Positions 46,501 to 55,640 of a DNA stretch of 64,000 nt are shown piece by piece. Below the pieces are notes generated by a model. That model did not search any database, was not told the DNA's origin, and saw only the letters and a list, made by a program, of their open reading frames with translations. The DNA lies in NCBI GenBank assembly GCA_017506865.1, contig JAFCMP010000124.1, positions 806,001-870,000 of the forward strand. Direction: 5' to 3'. Numbering within the stretch: position 1 is the stretch's first letter; each line of letters starts with the position of its first letter. The DNA is from Tribonema minus (Eukaryota > Sar > Xanthophyceae > Tribonematales > Tribonemataceae). Position numbers and translations under genes: made by a program.

Positions 46501-49232
46501 CAATACTTCAAGTATCGTCAGGTCCGTGATCTCAACGCCGTCGCTGTTGAAGAGGCGGCTGCGGCGGCGCGCGCGGGGGAGGCGCACATACGTGTTCTAT
46601 TAAAATACTGATATGCTTCAAAGTGCATTTCACGCATGAAAAATGTTACATTACTTCAAGTACCATGAGGTCCGTGATCTCCACGCCGTCGCTGCTGAAG
46701 AGCCGGCTGCGGCGGCACGCGCATGTATGTATTGTATTAAGATACCGATACACTGGCAAGTACATTTCATTCACGAACACTGTTGCGATATTTCGCGTGG
46801 AAACTTGCAGCTGCGGCGGCGCGCGCGCGGGGATGCGCGATAAATGACATGTACGCGTAGGGTATGTATATGGTTAGGATATTTATTTATGGTGATTGTG
46901 AGTGATTATCATCAGGCCCGTAATCTCCACGCCCTCGCTGCTGAAGAGGCATCTGCTGCGGCGCATACGCGCAGATGCCCAATGTATCACAGTACACACA
47001 CGCGTACATATATGAATGCCTATCATGTATCATAGGGCATGGACTCGTTGGCAAAGCAGATGGTGGCAGTATGTCTCCAACACGATGCCACACATAGGGC
47101 TAGGGTTCACGTGTAGGCTCAGCAGTCTGTGAGATTAGGGTTGCGTTGAAAGTTAGAGTTGACCCTGTTGCCCTGGTATGAGGGCTGCGGTTAGGGTTTG
47201 AGCTGGTCCTGTCGCCGGGTTCAAGGTCGCGGTTAGGGTTAGACCTGGCCCTGTCGCTGTGGGATTGGGGTTACAGTCAGGTTTGAAGTTAGTCCATGCC
47301 ACTTCCCCTCGTCAGGCTGGGGCGGGCCAGGTGCGCAGCGCACGTGCGCTTGTGCAGTCTCACTAACCCTAACTCTAACCCTACCTTTGTCCTAACGCCA
47401 CGTGGCATGCCTCAGGCAGTTTATTTATTTATTTGGTGTAGGTGCAGTGCGGTCCGCATCCAAATCAACACTCACCCTCACCCTATCCCTAAACGCCATG
47501 TGCCACGCCTCGAGCACTTTTTTCCTCTTGATTCGGACTAGGCCTGTTGGGACAGCTACTCGCTCATTATATTGCATGCACCACGGCTTTGCACGCCAAG
47601 GCATGAATCAGCCTTATGTGCATTCAAGGCAGCAATGTGTTCTGGCGCAATGCAGAACCCACACTCTACGCGACTTCAAGAGTGAATCTTCAACAGTATG
47701 CCTCGCCGCACGATGACTCGCTGGCGCATGTTTCTCTCTTCTCCAGCTGATTGATTCCGCCTGTTGCAGGTCGCTAATGTGGGCAGTTTCAACTGTGGCA
47801 CTTCAAAGTGCAACTTCAACAGTTTGCACCTGCACGGCACAGCGACTCCCCTTTGTATGGGTGCTCTTTGATCGTCAGCGTGAGTGCTGGTGATGCAGGC
47901 ACTAATGCATATGCAATTCACATCTCAGTGCTCTTGAAGTGCCGTGACGTGACTTGAAGTTGGACCGCTGCACATAGCCATCACCGCTCTGAAGCGGTGC
48001 ACTCGGCTTGTTCCGTTTACTTCAAGGGGAGTATAACGAAGCATTTGCTGTGGCGCATGTAAGATTTAAACGCTCGTTCGGGTACATTTGCTCATATTTT
48101 TGCAAGTAAGAGAAACACATGGCAGTAAGGACCAGGGACGAGATGACATCGCTCTTACGCTCAACAGCGCAGACACGCGATCTGTATGCGACGCGAACTA
48201 TCCCCCGTCTGATGCCGCAGCTGCTGCGTCTACAGCAGTTCAGTACGCGTCAGCTGTCGTTATTTGGGGGTGACTGGCAGGGCAATGGCAGCATTGAGCG
48301 CTGCTTTCCGGGCACTTCACGCACTCTCACCGCTTCTGCCAAACCCTACTTGTGGCACTGCCATGCAGACAGCTCTGGTTTATTGCAGCAGCTATAACCC
48401 TCACATAAATCCTTCCTCCGCCCCTTGTCTACAGGAACGCACACAGGTAGTTCCTGGGGACCACGAGCAAGTGCAAGCCAGCCTCGGCATTTGGAATGCA
48501 CGGTCGCACACTTTATCACGGGTTGCCTTTAGCAGCAGGGCAGGCCATCAAACGCGCCGTCCAGGCTTGCTTAAGAATACTTGTGAACAAAAAGCTGCGA
48601 TGGCTTAGGGCACTCCTTGTCGACGTGTTTACCGTCGCCTCCAAGCTGGTGTGCTGCCGCTACATGGCAGTTGCACCATGTGAAGTGGAGGCTGCGCGCG
48701 CCACTTGCAATCTATGGCATGCCAGCAATACATTGGCACGAACTGCAACTCTGTGTTGCACACGAGTGTACTTCAATTGTTTGAGAAACAATAAGCACCA
48801 CAGAAGGGTGATGTGGTTGCGTCGCCGAGCTCGACGCAAGCCGACACACATTGCCAATGACAACTTGCATCCAGCTGCCTTGAGCCGACTCGCAATTGAT
48901 TGTGGAGCTGCCATCTGTCTGAAAAGCAGCCTGCCCCTAGAGTCAGAACAGAACCGGCCCTCTTGCCAAGAATTTCGCTGCCGCAATACACAAAGCGCAG
49001 TGGAGGCATGAGCGCTCGCTCAATAGAGTCATGCGGAGTTGAACTCCGTCAGCGGCGTTCTCCCTCACCTAGGAGTGCTTGCCAGGCCCATCCTCGCCTC
49101 AGCAGCGCACAGGAAATCGTCCATGGTCCACTCGGGTCGCAGCTGCAGCTGCTTGCTGCCATCAATGCGGCCATTTCTGTGAAGAGTTACCCTGCGGTGG
49201 ACACGAGAGATGTCCAGCTCGTCCTCCTCCAT
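31318..49232 (-). CDS. KHA-domain AMPK/SNF1-like protein kinase with C-terminal IQ motif, 14 exons
   Basis: Exons: 49232-49069, 46410-46248, 44488-44348, 42881-42723, 41505-41360, 40422-40185, 38977-38802, 37858-37610, 37229-37170, 36785-36705, 34369-34226, 33145-33023, 32596-32537 and 32203-31318. Every phase fits; the sum is 2790 nt, i.e. 929 residues plus stop. Residues 1-90 are KHA-like (RRVTLHRNGRIDGSKQLQL; LMMIDDDAIIFVSHGADF). The kinase covers about 110-395: GRGGFGEV loop, VALKF lysine, HRDLKLDN, DFGL, SYLAPEVF and LDVWSLGVMLF. VRTTCGS matches the AMPK activation-loop threonine. The tail is Ser/Gly/acidic and disordered, ending in VAAYVIQDAFRRR, an IQ-like calmodulin site. About 84% of the span is intron, much of it junction echoes. 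A substrate is not evident. The kinase core is certain; the small exons 9, 10 and 13 rest on phase and splice sites. Confidence 0.88.
34495..35125 (-). repeat. Four to five tandem copies of a G-rich unit in kinase intron 10
   Basis: The unit CAGCTGCTCAGGCGATGCGA, GGGCTGGGTATGTAT and CACCAAGCATACC, with a long C-run (G-run on the gene strand), occurs near 34495, 34596, 34850, 34925 and 35085. Confidence 0.8.
35225..36260 (-). repeat. About five tandem copies of a 190-230 bp unit in kinase intron 10
   Basis: The unit carries GTTGCGCTCATGCTGCNCGG, CAGCAAACAACGCACA, GAGAGCGCCGGCGCTAG and CTTCAAGTTGAGCAG, with copies beginning near 35245, 35463, 35630, 35860 and 36165. I see no exon piece in it, unlike the echoes. 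Confidence 0.75.
36945..36995 (-). repeat. Acceptor-side echo of kinase exon 10
   Basis: AGGAGCCTTCATGGCGCC repeats the head of exon 10 (AAGCCTACATGGCGCC) about 195 bp upstream. A matching echo of exon 12 (NATRSVATAP) lies at 33310-33375, about 200 bp upstream of 33145. Confidence 0.65.
37321..37440 (-). repeat. Donor-side echo of kinase exon 8
   Basis: Repeats SASSSEGDE and the GGGGAGEG tail downstream of the full exon 37858-37610. Confidence 0.75.
38080..38712 (-). repeat. Five donor-side echoes of kinase exon 7
   Basis: Copies near 38650-38712, 38520-38565, 38388-38425, 38212-38272 and 38080-38130 repeat the exon tail (CLDLQPRAPPPIERDP) with donor-side intron. A single acceptor-side echo (IEDGLRSEAKDLVRRML) is at about 39085-39170, upstream of the full exon. 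Confidence 0.9.
39205..39525. repeat. Interstitial telomere-like tracts in kinase intron 6
   Basis: CCTAAC/CCCTAA units with variants occur at 39210-39285 and 39379-39520. They interrupt each other with unique sequence, as expected of old insertions or slippage rather than a chromosome end. Similar tracts are at 35965-36000, 37938-37985, 44830-44855, 56790-56820 and 62950-62990. Confidence 0.9.
40020..40140 (-). repeat. Donor-side echo of kinase exon 6
   Basis: Repeats GTDLRGAHRAKEASIRRRIL and the following RSEYK downstream of the full exon. Confidence 0.88.
40490..41095 (-). repeat. Four acceptor-side echoes of kinase exon 6
   Basis: Copies near 40497-40600, 40662-40755, 40825-40930 and 41020-41090 repeat FYRPxATVRTTCGSLSYLAP, some continuing to RGTSNA, each followed by an intron part with a long G-run. 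All are upstream of the full exon at 40422. Confidence 0.92.
41218..41650 (-). repeat. Echoes on both sides of kinase exon 5
   Basis: Acceptor-side copies (exon head GACGC..GTTTCACCAGAT) are at about 41548-41573 and 41625-41650. One donor-side copy (LKCVKIADF) is at about 41218-41280. The full exon is 41505-41360. Confidence 0.7.
41765..42665 (-). repeat. Six donor-side echoes of kinase exon 4
   Basis: Copies near 42580-42645, 42415-42465, 42290-42340, 42120-42180, 41970-42030 and 41770-41815 repeat FKHLCRLPAQRVSEEEV plus donor with increasing divergence. CCCTAA-type tracts separate most copies (42190-42270, 42360-42395, 42655-42690). Confidence 0.88.
43020..43465 (-). repeat. Three acceptor-side echoes of kinase exon 4
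   Basis: Copies near 43024-43112, 43260-43335 and 43405-43455 repeat VQCLTALxHPNIIRLAQHV or part of it with the CAG acceptor, upstream of the full exon. G-runs of 9-14 bases sit in the intron part of most units. Confidence 0.9.
43835..44290 (-). repeat. Four donor-side echoes of kinase exon 3
   Basis: Copies near 44220-44285, 44100-44160, 43955-44015 and 43840-43890 repeat the exon tail (RKSEMCDIGAAQRTATE) and donor GTGCGT. A single acceptor-side echo of the same exon (VLNFLGRRNF) is at about 44650-44695. Confidence 0.88.
45415..46205 (-). repeat. Eight donor-side echoes of kinase exon 2
   Basis: A unit of about 90-125 bp repeats the exon tail (EDGAADAGESGMPTLVGGF) and the donor GTGAGC near 46130, 46005, 45930 (truncated), 45820, 45700, 45605, 45510 and 45415. 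All lie downstream of the full exon. Substitutions differ between copies, so they are not a sequencing or assembly repeat. Confidence 0.92.
46505..46990 (-). repeat. Three acceptor-side echoes of kinase exon 2
   Basis: Copies at about 46518-46575, 46668-46725 and 46915-46970 repeat the acceptor and the head RLFxSDGVEITDL of the KHA exon, upstream of the full exon at 46410. ACTTCAAGTA lies next to the two nearest copies. Confidence 0.9.
47000..49068. other. 5' part of kinase intron 1, no second gene accepted
   Basis: Degenerate TTAGGG-like sequence at 47100-47390. Plus-strand open frames at 48119-48397 and 48496-49011 (antisense to the intron) have ATG starts but no recognised domain or echo. 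One may be real. Confidence 0.35.
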
Positions 49233-49518
49233 GACTTTGCAGCAACCCCGCGGCTGCAGCAGCACCTCGCGCCGCTTGCCGCCCGCTTAGCAGCTAGGCC
49301 AAACACCTCACCATGCCCTCCCTTCCCCACTGGCCCGTCCCTTCAGCAAGCCCACCCCTTGATGGGCCACTTCGGCTGCTGCGCCGTTCCTGACTGCACG
49401 GAGTCTACTTTGTGAAGTTGCCCTGAAAAAAAAATCAATAGTTTCGTCGGTTACATCCGCCGTGCTCAAAGTTTTTAATTATACCAAAAATCACAGCGGA
49501 GCAGACGCAGCAGCGGTC
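49233..49518. promoter_or_regulatory. Short region between divergent kinase start and orphan exon
   Basis: 286 bp separate the kinase ATG (49232, minus) and an ATG at 49519 (plus). It probably holds two core promoters. No TATA-like box is evident at a fixed distance; an A-run lies at 49428-49434. Confidence 0.35.
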
Positions 49519-49635
49519 ATGGGAGACGCAAACAAGAAGATGTTTTTCTGGAAACCGGGGACGGACCAACCAGCGAGCGCTCCCGGCGATCGGATCGTAC
49601 AAAGGGGCGCCCGCAAGCGCGAGCGGGAGATCGTG
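49519..49635 (+). CDS. Orphan first exon resembling DHX35-type helicase N-terminus
   Basis: ATG, 39 codons, phase 0 out, donor GTGAGA. The sequence KKMFFWKPGTDQPASAPGDR resembles the FWKPGT start of DHX35-like DEAH helicases. No helicase motif follows before the next gene at 50394. It is either a fragment of a lost gene or the start of something unrelated. Weak call. Confidence 0.3.
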
Positions 49636-50393
49636 GTGAGAACCATTAACCTTATACACCTTCTTCGCGTGGGCTCTGCGTTCAAGCGTTTACTGATGAA
49701 GGACAATCAGCATGCGGCGTGCGGATCATACGGTCAGCTCCTTACAGCGGGTGACAGCCGCTGCTCACAAGCTGCGACAACAGCGCCTGCCGCACGCTTT
49801 TTTTTTACAGGGAGAAGAAGTTTGTTGGTTTTTAAGTTGGGCTAGGCCAGTTTGCGCAGAGAAAATCATTGCAGCATCTGCAATTTGCGCCCGTGTGAAC
49901 TTTTTTTTGCTGGCAGACGGTGTAGGGACAACGTGCCTCTGAACATAATTGAAGTTTGACATAATTGAAGTTTGACACAGTTTAAGTTCGACACAGAGCA
50001 GCATTCTAGAGATACAGCACCCAGTCAGCGTGCGCCTTGCATGAAATCGAAATGGTCCTCAAATGTGGATTGTATCAAGCTGTCCAAGCCACGGCCGCCA
50101 GGCACGTGCCGCCAACTTCGTCCAAAAAACGAGCAAGACGATGGTGATCCAATCGTGCTGCACTCTTATAAACACTTGTATAACGCATACACAAGGTGCA
50201 CAGGCTTGTGCACTAGGTGAAGCAGATGGAGAACTGGTGATGATGCCATCGTCGCTGGTGTTGGGGAAAGTGCATGCCTACACACCCAATTGAAGTTTCA
50301 ACAACTTCTGCTGGCTGTACTCGCCCCTGGCGAAACATCTGATGATGCTCAAATGAAAACAACGCACAAACAACGATCGCCGCCTAACGTTCG

Positions 50394-52467
50394 ATGGCTC
50401 AAACGAAACCCCCGCAGGACAGCTACGACCACGGCCGCCCGCTCTCCCAGAGCGAGAAGAAGGCGAAGTGGGAGGCGGAGCGCGAACGTGAACTTGAAGT
50501 TGAGGCGGGAGCGTCGCAGCCGCTCGTGAGGAGCGCCTCGGACAAGACGCCGTCCAAGGCGTCCACGTCGCTGCTGGCGATGAAGTTCATGCAGCGCAGC
50601 ACCAAGGTGCAGTACGCAATGCACAGTTCACATGCTTACGGTTCGTAGCACTGTAATGTTGGGCGAGACGCCGGTTTCGTCACTGATGTAATTGATGGGG
50701 GGGTGGGAGGGGGGGGGGAGGGGGACGGGCAGGTTAGTAGTAGTAGTACTGCTGGCGATGAAGTTCAAGCAGCGCAGCACTAAGGTACGCAATGCACAAT
50801 TCATATGCTTGCGGTTCGCACCTTCGTAGTATTGCGCCAAGATGCCGTTGTAGTATTGCGCCAAGATGACGGTTTCGTTTGTGATTGAAGTGTGTTTGTG
50901 GGGGGGCGGGGGGGAGGGGGGACGGGCAGGTCAGTAAACCCTTTGGCGATCACATCAGGTTCAACAGCGTCACTAACGGAGGTATGCGCGTTAGCGTCAC
51001 ACGCGCTGTTCGTTTCGACAGCACGCGCTTCCTCCTGGCTGCCAGCACAGCGGCCGCTGCTCTGCAGCTGACAGGTGCACTGCGTGCGCGCCCGCCATGC
51101 ACGTGAACCCGGTCTGCTTTCCTACGAGCTCGTGCTTCTACTGCACATCAGCAGTGCGCCTCTGCATCGTGGCCAAGTAGCTTTGGATGGAGCACGAATT
51201 ACCATGCAGATGGCATGTCAGGTGTCGTCGATTCAGAAGTACATCAGCACCGTCCAGCGGCGTCAAGCAGTGAAATACCAGGGAGATTTCTACTGTCAGA
51301 AGCCGCCTCTAGGTAGCATGCGTGGGCGCATCACGCGCGGAACTTGCGCGCTTAACGCCGACCTTGGCAGCGGCGGCGGCAGCGCTCCATCCCGTGCCAG
51401 ATACATACAGACCATCATGTGCTTGAGTCGCTGGTCGTCTTTCCTAGGGCAAATGCACGCGCTTCCACGCCTGTCACACCGCTGCCATCGCCGCGCGCAT
51501 CTCAGTGCAAAACGCGCAGCGCGCTCTGCGACAGCACAGTTTCGTCCATGCGCACTGCCGGTGGCGGCACCACCGATCCCTGCGCGCGCTACCGCCCTCG
51601 TCAAGTCACCTGCGCCCGCAGCATTCGTGCGAGCGCACCGTCTCTAGGCGTGTGTTGTCTCACCTCTGCGATTGCCGCTGCACGTGCGCACGCAGCGGAA
51701 CGCGCAGCGCTGCGCGTTGGCGGCGGCGCTTTGGTGTGCTTACGCATTCATACCACCGTACCCTGGAGCGCCGATCATGTCGCACAACACGCCATCACGC
51801 ACCAGCCCGCATACCACCACGTACTTGCTATACTGGGTCTTCCTTTTTGCGACCTCCATGCGCGCTCTTCTCACACCCCGCTGCTGCCGCCGCCGCCGCA
51901 CCGCGCAGCTGACCGCGGACGAGGTCGCCGACGTCCAGCGCGCGGCGGCAGCGCTCCTTGTGTTACACATACATACCATCCACATAATGCATATTTACAC
52001 TGGGTCTCCACATGCGCAACCCCGCCGCCGCTGCTGCGCCGCACAGCTGAACGCGGACGAGGTCGCCGACGTCCAGCGCGCGGCGGCGGCGCGCGCGGAG
52101 GCGTTCGACACGGAGGTCGCGCGTGCGATGCTCGACCACGGCGGCGGCAGCAACAGTGCTCCGCGCCTCGTGTGCACCGCGCTCAGCCGCCTGCCCGCGG
52201 AGATCATTATTGGTCGGCGCGGCTTTGGTGGCTTCAACGCGCTCGTCGAGGGCGCGTACGTGGACTCTGTCAAGGCGGTGCTCAGGGGGGCGCGGCGCGG
52301 GGGAAAGGGGGGGGAGGGGCTTTCCGCGGCGGACGAGCGCATGCTCGCGCGCCTGCAGCGGCTCGTGGGGTTCCAGGGAGGGCGCGCGAAGTCGCTCGCG
52401 GCGACCGCCGCGCGCCGCAATGACGATGAAGACGCTGCGGATGCGGGGAACGACGAAGGCGGGCGCC

Positions 52468-52522
<55 letters not shown>

Positions 52523-52637
52523 TGCGGAGTACTGGAAGAAGAAGGGGATGGGGGGGCACGCGCAGCAGCAGCAGAGGGGGGGGGGCGGCGGCAGCAGGGG
52601 GCGGGGGTCCGGTGGCCGCCGCGGGAGGGGGGCGTGA
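50394..52637 (+). CDS. MPHOSPH6: MPHOSPH6/MPP6-like RNA exosome cofactor, two exons
   Basis: Exon 1 (50394-50606, 71 codons) starts MAQTKPPQDSYDHGR and ends LLAMKFMQRSTK, the family signature LLxMKFMQR. Exon 2 (52047-52637) joins in phase 0: LNADEVADVQRAAAARAEAF, then EIIIGRRGFGGFNALVE, matching the second family motif GRxSFxGFNxxVE. MPP6 binds RNA and links the nuclear exosome to Mtr4. The protein, 267 residues, has an extended charged N-terminus (about 60 residues before the LLAMKFM block) and a C-terminal poly-Gly and RG-rich tail (GSRGRGSGGRRGRGA) that could bind RNA. The 1.44-kb intron has an echo at each end. Confidence 0.7.
50745..50800 (+). repeat. Donor-side echo of MPP6 exon 1
   Basis: LLAMKFKQRSTK followed by GTACGC repeats the exon tail and donor 150 bp downstream. 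A G-run precedes it. Confidence 0.85.
51885..51960 (+). repeat. Acceptor-side echo of MPP6 exon 2
   Basis: CGCAG followed by LTADEVADVQRAAAA repeats the acceptor and exon head about 140 bp upstream of the true exon at 52047. Confidence 0.88.
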
Positions 52638-55203
52638 TGCAGGTCTGGCGAGGCGGCGGTTGTGAGCTGGCACGCGCAGAGGCAAAGGCAGCAGCTGATG
52701 CTGTGATGACGCACATATGGTATGTTGGGCGGTGGGTGCGCAGCAGGGGGGGGGGGGCGGTCGGGAGCCTGTGGCGATGTCGGAAGAGCACTGCTGCGGT
52801 GCGGCAGCAACGGGGAGCGTGCGCAAAGTAAGCATCGCGCCGCGGGGAGGGTTCATTGTGTCGCTGCTGAGTTCAGCACCGTTCTGTAGCAGTGGAGGCA
52901 GGCCCCGAGCGCATGCTTCTGTCTGATGTCAGCAGGCGCGCCAGTGAGCCAGCACCCCTCGGCGCACGCATCAACTTGGGGCATGGCGATGACTCTCAGG
53001 TCATCGGGCTTTGTGCCCTTGTGCCCCCTTCCTCACCATGGAAGTGCGCATCGTTCATGTTGGAACACGGCTGCTGCGATGGTTGCTGTTCAAGACAGAG
53101 GCTGTATTCCATCCGTCGGTGGTAGGGCGTGGGTGGGGTGGTATTGGCACATTCGTGCACCTCAGCAGTGGCAAGTCTGCCGTATGTGCTGCCGGCACTG
53201 AGCAGCACGGTTGCTGTGCACTGCTGCAGGCAGTTGCAGTGGGGCAAGGGGGAGGGAGTCTGGGGGGCCATGCGTTGGGGAGTTGAACATGCAGCTCCAG
53301 CGACCGTGTTGTCTCATTGGTTTCTGATGAGCATGGCTTCGATATGCGAACTGGGGAGTGCGACGGATGCGCGGTATCGCAGTGCGCATCAGAGCACGGA
53401 CACCGCAGCGCATGGCCTCCTCTCGCTGCGTGACCTTAGGGTAAGGGTTAGGGTATCGAGATTCAGGGGATAGGAGTCACCCCCCGCTTGCCGTGCAGCA
53501 GCGCTCAGGCATGACACAAGTAAACTGCAACGGCACGCATTCCACGCGTGTACACATACATATGCCTGCTGTACTTATGTGTGCCTGGCGCTGCTGCGCC
53601 GTCCGCTGGTGCGCAGCAGCCCGCGTGCGACGACTTCAACTCACGGCGGCGCGTACGCACTTGTTGGCGCGGATACAGTTGATGTCGGGATATAGTGGAT
53701 CGCGTCTTGGCCAATCATCGCATGCGCACGCGTAGCTGGCTAGCGCCATAACCTGAGCAGTTGCTGGGTTCCACGGCGCCAGCGATCGGCTGATGGCCAC
53801 TAGTAATGAAAGCAATCCACATACCTCACGTGGCACATGTGATTGTTTTCTGTCTATCAATGTGATGCATGTCTCATGTACTCCACATGCAGCTTGCGCT
53901 GTGTTGGTGCCATATGGCGTATGTGTACCCTGTGTGACTCTTCGGCATATATGCAATAGCTCAATATGCAATAGCTCAAAGCCGTGCCAGAGATGGATGA
54001 ACAAGGGAGCCATGCAGACATGAGACTCGGGGCTAGCACAAGTCTGCTAGAAGTGATCATTATAAAGCAGGACTGGCCGCAAAACCGGCATGAACGTGAG
54101 TGAAGTGCTCGGCAGGCCCCAACCTCAACTTGAACATGTGCTGAGCCGTGCACAGTCGGGCAACGTGCACGGTTATTGCGTTTCACGCATGGCGTGACGG
54201 CAGCGCGTCCTGCCCTGTCCTCGCGTTTCACGCAAAGCGCAACGGCGTGCCGCATTGCCGCTGCCTGACGCTGCCTGACGGCACCCACACCGAATTTTGC
54301 TGCGAGCTGCGCTGCCAGCCAGGGCAGTGGCAGCGCTGTGCTGAGCGTCATCACTGTCTTGCGCCGTTCCCTGTGGGGGGGGGGGGGGGGTATGTATGCA
54401 TGCACAAGCGCCCTCCGCATGCGCCGGCACATGCCGCGCGTAGTGTCGCAATGGAGCTTTGCTGCAGCGGCCCTGGCTGCCGCCACGCCGCATCAATCGC
54501 GCGTGCGCTGAGCACTGATGTCATCCACGTTGCGACGTCTCCTCCCGCCAAAGCTGCTTGACCACACCGCTTCGGCACCAGACTCATGATGGCGGCGCAC
54601 CGTCGCTGTCCAGGTTGCCCCTACTGACGTCCGCGCACACGCGTGCTGCAAGCGTTCGGCGCTGTGCTGCGTGTCGTCCGAGCGCGCGCGCGCGACCGGC
54701 ACTGGCGGCAGCGAGGCGATGCGTTCGCGTGTTGACGATACTCTGTAATTGTTTTGCTGTTTGTGAGCGCCCTTGGGTATTGTCGTTGCTGCGGCGGCGG
54801 CGGCAGCGGCAGCGGCCACAGGCGCGCGCAAAGCAGTCGTCACGCCTGCATCGCATTGGCGGGCGCCTCAAGCGCCGATGCATTACCGCCGCCGCTGCTG
54901 CCGCCGCTGCCGCTGCCACGCTGCTGCTGCTGCTGCGGGATCGCTGCTACTAGCCACGGCGTGTGCAGCCACTGAGGGGTGTCGAAGCGCCGTTGCATCG
55001 CTGCGATTGCTGTTGCTGCACACGCAGCTTCAGCTCCAGCTGGCACCGCCGCCCCTGCGATCATCGCAAACCCAGCGTCCTCGCATCACCGCTTCTGCGG
55101 CTGCTGCAGCAGGCCTGCTCCGCAACTTGCGCACCGGCATTCGTTCACCGCATTGTTTTATTAGAACCTTCACGTTACTGCGGCTGCTGCGGCTGCTGCG
55201 CAC
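52638..55203. other. Mostly unassigned, likely includes 3' exons of gene Y
   Basis: Minus-strand readings at about 54840-54950 (GGSSGGGNASALEAPANAMQ then a stop) and 54500-54760 (RERIASLPPVPVARARSDD) look protein-like. Neither joins exon 55263-55204 in phase by a simple splice. The rest (52.7-54.1 kb) shows short open frames without recognised domains, and a long G-run at 54376-54391. Confidence 0.35.
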
Positions 55204-55640
55204 GCAGCTTGAGCTCCAGCAGGCACCGCAGCTCCTGCAGCGCGGGGCGCGCCACCTCTATGCCTGCAATCCAGGCGCAACGCCACCAACGAAGAAAAGG
55301 TCAGAGTAGGACGCAGCTATCGCTGAGGCAGCAGATTGGGAATTGAGTTTACCTTTGAAGCTATGCAGCCCCATGCTTTTGCTGCCATGCACAGTGACTC
55401 AGGTGTGCGGGACGTGCTCGCCTGCGATCCAGGCGCCGACGTCAAGGACAATGCAGAGGTCAGAGTAGAACGCAGCTACCACTGAGGCAGCGGATGGAGT
55501 TGAACTCGAAAGCACTGCGCTTGCGTGCTCGTGCTGCCATGTGCAGTGATTCAGGTGTGTGGGGCGTGCTCCCCTTGGGGCCAGGCGCAGCGTTGACGAC
55601 AACCGGTCAGCGTACGGCGCAGCTGTCATCGAGGCAGCAG
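55010..55640 (-). repeat. Echoes around gene Y exon 4
   Basis: A donor-side copy (QLELKL plus GTGTGC) is at about 55015-55060. Acceptor-side units of about 150-170 bp (CGCCTGGATCGCAGGCGAGC and flanks) are near 55405-55450 and 55565-55640. The full exon is 55263-55204. Confidence 0.7.

Noticed and set aside
46248..49232. Doublecortin domain for the N-terminus of the kinase
   Set aside because: The pattern LMMIDDDAIIFVSHGADF fits the KHA-like LIRDDDVLFV type better; doublecortin remains a weaker alternative.
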